In this document: in pieces, positions 48,701 through 60,700 of the stretch
Layout: each line of letters opens with the position of its first letter
Numbering within the stretch: the first letter of the stretch is position 1
Assembly: GCA_030141605.1 (NCBI GenBank)
Contig: JAQGDQ010000029.1
Coordinates: forward strand, 243,501 to 307,500
DNA length: 64,000 nt
Reading direction: 5' to 3'
Origin: Tubiluchus corallicola
Taxonomy: Eukaryota; Priapulida; Priapulimorpha; Priapulimorphida; Tubiluchidae
Translations under genes and position numbers: made by a program
Notes under the pieces: model-generated
The model's database searches: none
Seen by the model: the letters and a program-made list of their open reading frames with translations, nothing else
What the model was told of the DNA's origin: nothing

Positions 48701-51700
48701 CTGCACCACTAAAAAAAATCACTCATATTTTAGCTAAATTTACAGCAGTTAATAAATGATTAATTTTTATTCCCATTTATTTAAAGCTGATGAACTAATC
48801 AAGAACCTCTAAATTCCCAAAATCATTCATATTTAATGTAAGTGTAACAAACTTTCGTGCCCCACATTAGACTTAAAATGTAGAAAATGTAATAACTCTT
48901 GAGGTTATCTTCAAATGGAATCCATTAAAGTTCTCAGAACTGGTCTAAGCACAACTGTCATTGGTGCAAAACAAAACAAATAACTCAAAATGCTCAATAA
49001 TGGAAAAGGCTGTTTAATCAAGTGGATCGAATTCCAAACATCTATAAAATATTGATAAAGAGTTTTAAGATAACTTTAAAAGTATATTCAACTGATAAAT
49101 GACAGGGCTTATTATAAAAATTTAGTAGCCTCTGTAAGCTAAAAACGATCAATCTAATTATACCTTTAAAAGATTTGAGCTACGAACAGAGTACCAAAGG
49201 AAATAAAAAAATACCTTTTCTACAATGTACTGCTGGCACACAGAATCCAAAGGCTTTTCTCCGATCCATTCATAAAAAACTGACAAATGTTTGGAAAGCT
49301 TTTGGAAAAATGTTAACAGAACTGGAGCTGAAGTCAGGTTGTTGACGAGAGTGATGACTACAGACAATGCACTGCAAGCAATGTTCGCCAAATGCGAACA
49401 ATCATGGTCCTGAAATTTAGGAGTAGAACTAATTTACTGTAAGAAACCACCATGTTGTCTACTTTAAGCAAGTACCTACTGATATGTTGATAACAATTAT
49501 TTAAGCTAATATAGTAATATTAATATAGTAAAATTCAAACTAGGAAGCTTACTTCAGCATGTAAAATGGTCAACTGCTCAAGACTCAAATCAGTAAGGTC
49601 TACCAGTTCTGTTAAGTTGCCCAATGGACGAACCTTCTTGCGATTTGCCCTACTGGTATCTTTTGTTCCTACAGAAACAGGCATTTATTTTACAAAATTA
49701 ACTAGAAGGATTCACTTTTAATGTAACTAAAACAAACCATGAACTTATACTGTTTAGACGCTATGTACTTCCTGCCCAAGTTATTCACATTCTTAGCTCA
49801 TTAAACCATTAAAAAGACCACTACTCATTGCATTTTCGAAAATTATTACCATTTAATGGCACACGTGTGCTTTCTGACTTACTGCTATTTACAAGTCCAA
49901 CCATATAGCAGTACCAAAAGATAGCAGTATCTGCAAGGTAAGCAGTGCCTAGTAGTCCCTACCAACTAACTACAAAACGTTTAAGTTTTGACACAAAGGC
50001 ATTAACTAATTAGTTATCATAACTCACAATCTTATTAGCTTGGCTATCTTCTCCACTTAAAAATGTAAAAATAAATCAGCAAATCACTCTACCACTCTCT
50101 TAGTGCAAGCGGCATTTAAATCTGTGATTATCTACAGAACTATATTTATTTTGTTACAATTCAATAAATGCACCTTTTTGTATGCCAGGAGCCAGGAAGT
50201 TAATATTTGTGCCAAAAATAGATAAAATTTTCACAATAACATCCAAGTATTGCAGATTCTATAAAAGAAGAAAACACTGGTTATTACAACAAAAATTAAT
50301 AATAGCACACTGTCATAGCATAAATGATTAAATAAGACAATAGCTTCACATTTGCAAAGAACAAAAACAATAATTTTCAAGAATTAAGTTAAGCACAATT
50401 GCAAGCCATGAAACTACACCCTCAAATACAATGATTTTTGACAGCCATATGAAAATGTTCTTGTACACTCTCTATTCAACTACAAACACTGAAATGCTGC
50501 TATAAAGACACATTTTCTTGAAAACTATGTTAAGAGATATTTCCAAAAGTATTAATTAACCACAGCTATTATTTGTATGTGGGGAGTAAAAGAATATAAA
50601 AATCTATCCATGTCCCAAGTTACTCATTGCCCATTACAAAAATAATTTTATTCATATGCAAGCAAAAACACCATGAGTAGAATTTATGGCAGTGCACAAT
50701 AGGGATGTCACGAATCTCGGGTCCGTAATAATTTTCAAATCTGGAATGACAAAAAATCACACTCATCTATGTTGTGTGCATCATTGTGCTAAAACATACA
50801 AGAAATCTTAGCACTTTCATTGAAACTAACAGTTAAATTTGTAATGTGGTACATGCCTTTGTAAGGAATTTGCTGACTTGGACACAAGCTGAAACTGAAC
50901 ATGTCGACATTTGCGTATTTCAAGTAGGACAAAATCATCAGAAAAGGCAGTGAATTAAGTCAGTTTGCTCAAAATAAAGGTAAAAGTGTGTTTGTAATAT
51001 AGATAATAGATTCTGTAATAAAGCGCTACCAATTCGCTGTACGCTCGAAGCTAAACCATTTTTTAAAAAAAAATTCAGCAGAATTGGGTGGGATGTTAAG
51101 TAACATAGAACTTTAATGAATCAAACTGAACCAAAGTTCTGATACGAATGCGGTGTCGAAGCTCAGGTTCTGACGGAGATTAGTGACAACCTAGTGCTCA
51201 ATTACAAAAAATTTCTTTTACTAACAACATGCTTTAACAAACCTTCAATTTCTCTTCTCTAAAGTTGTTTATTATTCTAGCGCACAGATCACTACAGCAA
51301 ATGTTTAGCTCAGCAGTAACAACTAAAGCAGCACACCTATCAAGCGCTTCATATAACTCCTTCCACAATTTAACGAGCTGTTTCCCTGTACCCTTTAAAC
51401 AAAGAAATCATATAACCACTTGATTACTATAAAAATTAAAAACTGCAAACAAGCAAAGTATTCCTCTGCACACTGACCATACTGAAACAAGGAACAAGGT
51501 GAATAGATGCATGTTAACGGTGTGCGCCTGGCTTCTGCAGTTAAGCAGTGCCGATGTTTATTGTGGATGGGTGTGCGACACTAGGCTCACAACTCCACTC
51601 TGGGTGGTTTCATTCACCACACTGATTTTGGCTGTTTATTTTACGGAAAGAGGACATAATCGCATTCAAACATGACTGAGACCCTTCTGTAACCGTAGCA

Positions 51701-54700
51701 GAGCATAAGTTAACTCCTATTAGTCCTGCATATACAACTAATATCAATCTGTCATACACATGATGTACAAAAATACGATAGAAGTCCATATGCTCATATA
51801 CTCATTTTTTAAATTAATCTGCAAGTATAGGAAAATTTTTTTATATTTTCATGTATAGGTTTTACTCTAAATAACTTTAACAAACTTTAATAAATTTAGC
51901 AGTACACAACTACGAACCACTATTTGCAGAAATCATGAATGCAATACAGTGCATGAAAAAGTTAGGGAGAATTGAGAAACAGGAATTTGTAACTGGTTTC
52001 TTTACAATATAGCAATTTTATGTTTCATCATTTGCATAAACCACTTCAGCTTACTATAAATTTGTGAATTAGATCTTTTCACATTTCAAATTCTAAATAT
52101 ATTATGCCAGTAAACGCTAATGAGCACTGTTGAATTAAAATAGCATTCATAGAAGCTTTGAACTTAGTGTCACATGCTGCTATAATGCAATTTTAGAGCA
52201 AGCATACAGAAACTTGACAACTAACCTCGGGAAGATTTTTCTGAGCTAGGTGCTGCACAGGTAGCATAAGAACCGCATACAAGCAGGTGAAATCATGTTC
52301 TAAAGCGTCACCTTGATTAACTTCATTTGTCTGGAATAAAAAATTGTACAAGGAAAATGTAAAAATACATTTTCAAGCATCGCCTTTTTATTTGTGTTTA
52401 TACAAAGCATTGTCACAATAACTAAATTAATAAACTAATTAACAAATGCATTTATGCATAATTAATCAATGAAGTGTTCAATTAAGATTAAAAAACTAAC
52501 TTGATTTATGTGACTCAGCAAAGAGCTAGCAATACTGCGCCACATTTGCCACATGACATCCAAACTCCTGACGTATTCGACACTTTTCTCCAATGTCTCA
52601 GTTACAGTCTGCAGAAAGCTCAGAGTGGAAGAGTGACTGTTTGCTTCCACCAATGAATTAAACACAAAAAGAAACTGATGGTTGGAATCAGATAGCTCTA
52701 ACAGTTGTTTGTTAAGCAGTAACCGAATCAAGAATAAGGACGGTGTGCCCTAGAAAATGTAAAATGTAAATCATGTGGAAAAACATAATGTACAGTGAGT
52801 GACATAAGAAGATGATTCAATGTTGCCTTATTTTGATTTTAATTTAGCAAAAATGTTACATCTGATAGAGAAAACTTTATACACATTATCAGTAATTATG
52901 ACCTTGTTACACTTACGCTTTTTTACACTTGCTAACTTGATGAACTGACCCGATCATGAATGCCAAATGAAGGTATGGCAAGAAGAAAGCAAACTACTTC
53001 TACTGGGTGCAACAAAATGGCATTTACTGCCTTGAAGGAAGGAGCATGTTTCTTCTTAAATATGAGTATTTTCAGCACTGCTTTTTCTGATTTGTGAGCA
53101 GGGTGACAATGTTTAAAGACATGAACAACGTTTATCCATTCTGAACTTAAATTATGTAAACAGACTAAGTTACTCCATAGTAGTGAGGCTGGAGAACAGT
53201 TAGCGTTCAACTTTTACCATCTTTAACAATGATGACAAAATAGTTTACAAGCGTTTTCTTACAGCTTTAACACAGTCAACAATCAAATCTCCTCACTATT
53301 AGCAATTTTGTTAAAAACACAATAACATTATCAGCACATAACTAAAATGATAACATTTTAAATAAAAATGACTTACATGGATTAACGATACACTAGCAAC
53401 ATGGTACGAATGTGAACTTAAGACAGACTTGGGCAGAAGAATAATTTTCTCTAGTAGTGTCTGTAAAAAACAAAAGATAAATTATAAATATAACAATGTG
53501 CATAATATTCAGGCAAATCTGTTGACAAGGTTCTTATTAGCAAAAAAATAATAATTTACTGCTACTGTTGAGCCATTCAGCAATATTATTCAGCCATAAG
53601 GATTAAAATTACAAACATGTCAAGTATTGTGTTTAACAATTTCTACTTCTGCATTTCAACATTAAGAGTACCTTAGTTAACACATTTATAATTTCAATTA
53701 TTTATTTCACAGCCCAAATCAATCCTCACCAAATGAGAAAAATTACGGGGGGAAAAATTACCAAGTAAAACTTAAAAACTTTACCAAGACGACAGAAGGT
53801 CGAAGAAATTGATCACAGCAAATATTTTCAATCGTGCGAAGTAAATGAGACATAACATCCACCGTGTCAGTCTTATTTCCAGCATCTATTACAGTTTTAG
53901 CATTGCCAATGAAATTTTCCCATGTCAAAATCAACAGATCATCTACACAACATAAATAAAATAGGTAAAATGATAAAACAAAGCAGGTAAAATACTTGTG
54001 GCAAGAGCAAATAGAATAGAGCAAAACAAATTCTTACAGTACATCTCAAACTCAGAGGTATGCCAAATTATTCAACAAATGAAAGCTGCAATACAAAACT
54101 AAAAATCAACTGTCTTGCAACTTGTAATAAAAATTCTAGCAATGAAAGTGGTACTAATTAACGAAAGTTATAGTGACACTCATTAATTCAACAGCCACTT
54201 AAGTTATTTAAAGGGAAAAATTTTTACTCTTTAAAAAAGGTTAATAATTAAGTCATTTTAACTAACATATTTAAAAAGTACAGCGCAATAAAACATTTAA
54301 AATTACAAATGTAAGTAAACATTTGAGTCAAAAATAACACAACTTTATTAAAAACTTTACATTAAAAAGTTAAAAGTTAAAATCAGAACCAAATATTTCG
54401 ACTAGCTGTTGCTGTCATCATCAGTGGTAAATTTACAAACATACAATCAGTTTATATAGGCAGAGGCTATTATGCACTAATTAAGTAGTTAACAGAAGCC
54501 AAACAAGTAAAGAATAAACATATCAGTAAAGAAATTTTGAACTACAAATGTTTTTTATGTGCCTGTAATAAAACTTGGCACAGACATAAGTCTTGTCGTT
54601 ACAAAAAAAAATTATTTATTATTTAAGTATCAAGTCTACGTACCATTATCACTATTTCCTCCAAGCAGGCTGCAAAAATCAATAAATGCAGAAAAAAGTG

Positions 54701-57700
54701 TTGAACAGTGTGTTGCAAACACTCCTGGGCTTACGAATGCTTTTACAGAAAGACTCTCTGCCAATGCAAAAACAAAACACACAAAGATTTACATTAAACG
54801 ACTATTTTCACTTAGCTTGACTTCTCTTATTCCATATGTTAACAGGACAGTCTGACAGAGACTAACATTCAAACAACTATAAATTTGTTTAGAAACATTT
54901 TTTCATAACATAGAGTACACTCCTTAACTGGCCAACATCACATGTTAGTGACATTTGTATTACAAAAGTTTCAAATTCCATTATGTATCTAAAAAGTGAC
55001 ATACCATGCAATGAAACAAGTTGCTTGTGAGAATTAATCATTATTGTACTACAAATAGATCGTCAAGGTTTAAGTTTATGACTTGATAACTGTAATAATA
55101 AGTTAATAGCACATTTAAAAATTCTGATCAATTACTTGAACACAGACACTTACTAATAGTGATGTGGCTCTGCAGGGCTGATGCTAGTGCTCCTTCTGGG
55201 TCGACGAGCAACACAGCAAGAACCTCGAGTCCAAGACGATAAAGTTCAGGACAGACAAATTTTCCTTTAGGGCTCTTTGGCGTGTGGCAGCCAGGACTAC
55301 TAACAGGAGTAGCAGGGCTGTTTAATGAAGAACTGGGAGCAGCAGCCTCTGATATGTTACGAAGAGCTGTGCATGAAAACAAACATTATGAGAGACAAAC
55401 AGAAATTCCTTAGAATAAAGCATTGCAAGAATAAAATTAAAAGTTCTTATACAGTAGTTGCCGCTTAATAGACTCACGTTGAGTAGACTCAATCACCTAA
55501 TTGACTCAAAAATGCCTGGTATGGGCTGCTTCTATTCAAATGTGCATAAAAACTGTCAGAAATTGACTCAACTAAATCTGCATAATTGACTCAATATTTT
55601 TCCTTCACATACTTAAAATAAGACATTTGTGTGTGCCCAAACAGCCTTTCCTACTTATGTCATCTTTAATTCGTTTTTGTGCACTATAATGTAGGTAGAA
55701 AATATCATGTTAAGTACCATTTTGTTTGCAAGCAGGCACATTTATCATATGCTAATACGCTAGCAGAGCAGTTTTGCTTTGTATCTGTTGCCCACTCGTC
55801 CACTGCAATTAACCTTGTTACCCAAGAATTTCAGGAAGCTAAACATTTAATCACTTGTCGAACCGCTTCGTTTTGAAACTCTCGTTGCGAATCACGCTTT
55901 CACACTTAATCAGTTAACAGTTAAAGATGCAGTTACAGTAATCAGCCGGTATTTCTTGTGGCTTACAAGTGTTAACGTCATACAGTGAATAAGAGCATAG
56001 AGTTAAGAAGTTTGAAAAATGGAGCATAAATGCAAAAATCTAACAATTAAGGGAAAACTGAAAATTTCAGAGCAGTATGATAAACTTCCAAAGATGGGGT
56101 AGAGGTGTGCAGCAGTGGAGTTGAAAATTCCCCAAAGAATTCTCAGCAGAATTTTGAAAAAAAAATCTATCTAAAATTTAGCAGTCAGCAAGCCAAAATG
56201 AGAAACTAGTATCTAAGAAGCGCTGCACAGGAAGTGGCTGTAAAGGGCACCCACCAAATGCAGCTTAAACACACCAAGCGCTAAATGTTTTACGACAATA
56301 TGTGGATCACACAGCAATAGACTTTCAAAGTTTTTATAATTATGCGAACTTTGTGAGCCAACTTCTTCGCGAGAAAATGAAGCACCCGACTTTGAAGGAA
56401 TTTTTGTAATTTTTGCAAATAAACAGACTTGTGTAATCTAGAAGCATATAGTTTTTAATTTATTGGTAATTCACTTATATAAATTATGATTTTAAAATAT
56501 TTTTGTAAAAAATTTTCACTGCACAAAGAAATTTAGGCATTACTTCGTTTCTAAAATTCATTAAAAACCTTTGCAGTGCATAGTAAGCTGGTATATTTTC
56601 TATACCAGTAATACTACAAACATCAGTTATAGGCTCAGTTAATTGGGTCAAAACAGTTCGGTCCAAAAGTGAGTCTATTAAGCGGTGCCTACTGTAGATG
56701 CACAGATGCGCTGAATTTCCATAGGCAAGAATCACGATTAGGAAACAAATCTAAACATAACATAACAAATCATTTATAGAAAGCATCCTAAAGATATATA
56801 CCTCACTGAAGTGAAGGTAATGATAACTGTCACTGCATGTGTTTAGACCCCGAATGCGACACTGGATGGTCATTAGATGGGTACCCACCGAGTTTAATGC
56901 TTGTTCTGGGCAATTTTATTAGCCATAATAATGATGGGTGTTTGCCCATTTGAGAGGGCTTTACATACATCCGAGTTTTGCTGACATACAGCTGATGCTC
57001 AAGTGTGTCATCTTGGAAAGCTATCCTTAACAACGAAATTGAAAACCATCTACCCTGAGCAGGCCCTACGGTGAACGCGAAATCACAATACGTATAATAT
57101 GTCATTCTGTACAAATAAATAAAATAAAATAAAATAAAATAAAATAAAATGACACAGTTTGAAAAATAATATTATATAACTTACATAAAGACTGTCGTTT
57201 AGGAGTAGTGTTTCGTGGGCTAGCTGGCACTTTCAACCCAGTAGGTGAAGTAAGTACAGGTTTACAGTTCCCATTGACTAGGAAAGACAGTAATGGCACA
57301 ACCACCTAAAGAAACAACCAATGATTCTGACACTGGACTGTTCGACCAATTACAGTATAGCAGCTTAGCAGCCAACATAACAGACACAGAATGAGAGCAG
57401 GTCTACTTAAAACTCTATATTAAGAGTATATTAAGTGATTCACAACAAAGCAATTTAACAAAACATATCCACTATAATTGTCACTACAGTTAACATATCA
57501 CTGTGGAAAAATTAGCAGAAGTATAAAAATTGCTGTAGTTCAAATAGTAGTTAACTGTCTATGGAATATATAGTAATCACTGAGCAAATTAGTTAAACTG
57601 CACATTCTTGTTTTTATTTTCCTGAACTATAAAACAACAAAACTCAACTGTCATTATTTGTCACTCAGTTGTCATTCCAATGCATTGAGTTTGTTCACCA

Positions 57701-60700
57701 TAGAGGTGGTCAAATTTCTGAAATAAGGTCTCTGGCATTGATGGTGAATTGTGAGACAAGTCACCAGAAACAATATAGAGACAATTATTAAAACAGATAG
57801 TCTTGACCATTTTCCCATAACACAGACTAGCTTTACTGGTAAACAAATAGAGAAGAATTAATAATAGTGATGGAATGGGGAAATTATTAAAGCAATTTTA
57901 CCTGCTCAAAACGCTGAGCCAGTTTGTCTGCTAAAGTAACAGCAAGGTGCCACCAGGCCTTGAACTTGGCTATGGCCACAGCTTCCTGTTTCACGTAACC
58001 AACAATAAATGGCTTCATGAGAAGCTGCAGATGTTTCTGATTATTCAAAATTGCTAAAAGAAATTAAAAAGAAAAAATAAATCCATTCAGAAATGCTTAA
58101 AACAGTAGTGTTACTATGGATAAGTGATATTATGGACTATCTGACTTGGTTGAATATTTTAAAAAAATTGAAAAGGAAATATTATATAAACTAACGGCTT
58201 ACACTTTGCTCGTTGTATCCAAACAAGTAATAAAAATTCAAATACTACATAACAATAATAAGAATATGCAAATAAGTTTTCAAAAATAAATTTATGATTT
58301 CACTGCAAACAGTAGTTGTAAAACAATAACCTTCCGTTCTTAAAGCATTGACACGTTACCAGTTTTCTTTATCCAGATAGAGTGCTATTAACAAAAATCA
58401 TGCATGTGTCATGATCGCCAACTATAGCCAACTGCAAGCGGCAAGTGGTCAAACAATAACACAATATTTAGCTGACTAACTTTTGATAAAAAAGGTGGCG
58501 CAAAACAACTGATTTTCATTTTCGTTCAATAAAAACCAGGCATAGTTTACATAAGGCAAACAAAATCATATTGAAACGAAAAAGCTTGTAAAGATTCCAG
58601 TTGGAAATAGAGCAAACTTCAGTCATAACGTATGTCAATGCTTTCAGACACTTCCACAAAAAAATAGGTCAACAAAATACATTGTACAGGCAGTTTAAAT
58701 ATGTATGTAGAATGGAAGAATTGCATATATTCTTACCACTAAACTATTATTGTACTCTTTTAGACACTGGTTTTTATACACATACACATATATACAAAAC
58801 ACACATACATTTCTGATACATTACACTCCAGTACCTGGGTCAAGTCCAAAGTTATCAATAAGAATGATCCAAGAGGAGTACGCCTCAATTCTGACAGTCC
58901 CTTCACTTTTAAAACACTTCTCCACTATTGCTAATAATTTGTTTAGCATGCTTGTATTGGCTAACAAATATCGTCCCAGTAGTTCAACAATACAGTTCCA
59001 TATTTGCAAACTTTGAATTTTACATCCACTTTCATAAACGTGCATTAAACCAGGAGCAAGTGTCTGGAAAATAATGTTTAATGTAGATTATCAAAACTAC
59101 TGATGTAACTGAAATCAAACCTCACCCAAATATGACACACATTTAATTCAACTAGCATATGAAGTATGTTCCACTTATTCATAGATGGCAAAAGTACAAT
59201 TTTTACAAGAAAAACTTGCTTAGAATTAACAAAAAGTAATAAGCAAAAAATAACTTAATGAAACACTATATAAGTAAATGCTCAGTTAAAAACAGGCTGT
59301 AATTTTTAATGTGCTACACTTTGTTCTAGACAACAGATCGGGGGGGGGGGGGTACATTTGCAAAAAAAACAGGCGACCTAACTACCTTTGTTAAAAATCA
59401 ATTAAAAATAAAGCAAAATTGTTGAAGGTAACTGAAATTCTTTCATAGCAACTCATCACTGATCAGTAAGACTGCAAAAGCGGGAAAATTATCAAACAAA
59501 ATAATCAGCCTGTATTCTTGTAAAAAGCCAAATATCTAATATAATTATATACATAGAAAATACTCACACTATGAATACTGGCTACTAAAAGTTTAACAAC
59601 AGTTTCTTGATTCAACAACAATATTGGCATTGCCATCTTTACAAGGTACAGCGCCCTCTCTCTGATCTTTACTGCAGAATGTACAAGCAGTGGATAGACA
59701 TTTTTAAACCAGAGGTGAACATAGGCTGCAGCTTTATTCGATGACTGTTCTACAAGACTAAAAGATATTTATAATAAAATAAGTAAAATTGTAAGGGCAA
59801 GCAAAACTTCAATAGCTCCAAAATCACTATAAATTAACAAGAGAGAAATTATAAAATAACCCATTATACCAATAGGTAAATTCAAATAACACATACACTA
59901 ATTTGCTAAAATCAGGGATTCTTCTACCCAGTTTGAGAACTGCGATACAGCAAAATCAAAGCATTTTATACAAGGGTAGGAGGACATTAGGCCCATTTCA
60001 CACAAAGAATGCAGGGCAAAATTTCTCAAGGAACAATTCTTCGCAAAAATGGAACACATTGCTTTCTGTGGTGCACAGACGTGTGTGAGAATTGTTTTGA
60101 CATGGTTTTCCTTGTGAAAAATTCTGACACCAGCTGGAAGCTATGCATACTCTATGTGAAGAATTTAGCTGCTTGGAAGAAATGAAGCTTGTTCCATTTT
60201 TGGTGGAGATTCTTCAAGGAATTTACATTAAAATTTAAATTTTTAATTTATACAGTTTTTAGTTAACTCTTTTCTTGTTTAGTGAACAACAGTTAACATA
60301 TTTCATTAGAAAACTATAAATCACTAATTTATTTTTTATCATAAAAACGACTTTTGTTTTATCAAGGTAAAGGTGACAGTTATAATTTATTAAAGCAAAT
60401 GAATAACACATGCATATAATTATTATAAATCTATGCTCAGAAATTGTGAAGGCTAAAAATGAACAGGTCTTCTGTTGATCAAACCTCTTAACTGCAATTT
60501 GTATAAATTGCAACCTTCCATCTTCTGGCGTCCTGCGTGTGCTGCTGTAAAGATCATTCGAATGCAATTGTGCTGATATAGAAAATATCACATGCTATTC
60601 AAATTAATAATTTGTGAGAGTAAATGTCAAACCTGATAGTAGTATTGAGAGCCTCGAACAAAATCATTGCTGATTCCCCTTTGTTTATTTCTAAGCACTC

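Noticed and set aside
57661-57846. 61-residue minus frame between RIF1 exons 8 and 9
   Set aside because: Exon 8 joins exon 9 directly in phase (FEQ to VVV), matching the human FEQVCVPL order, so nothing is missing there.
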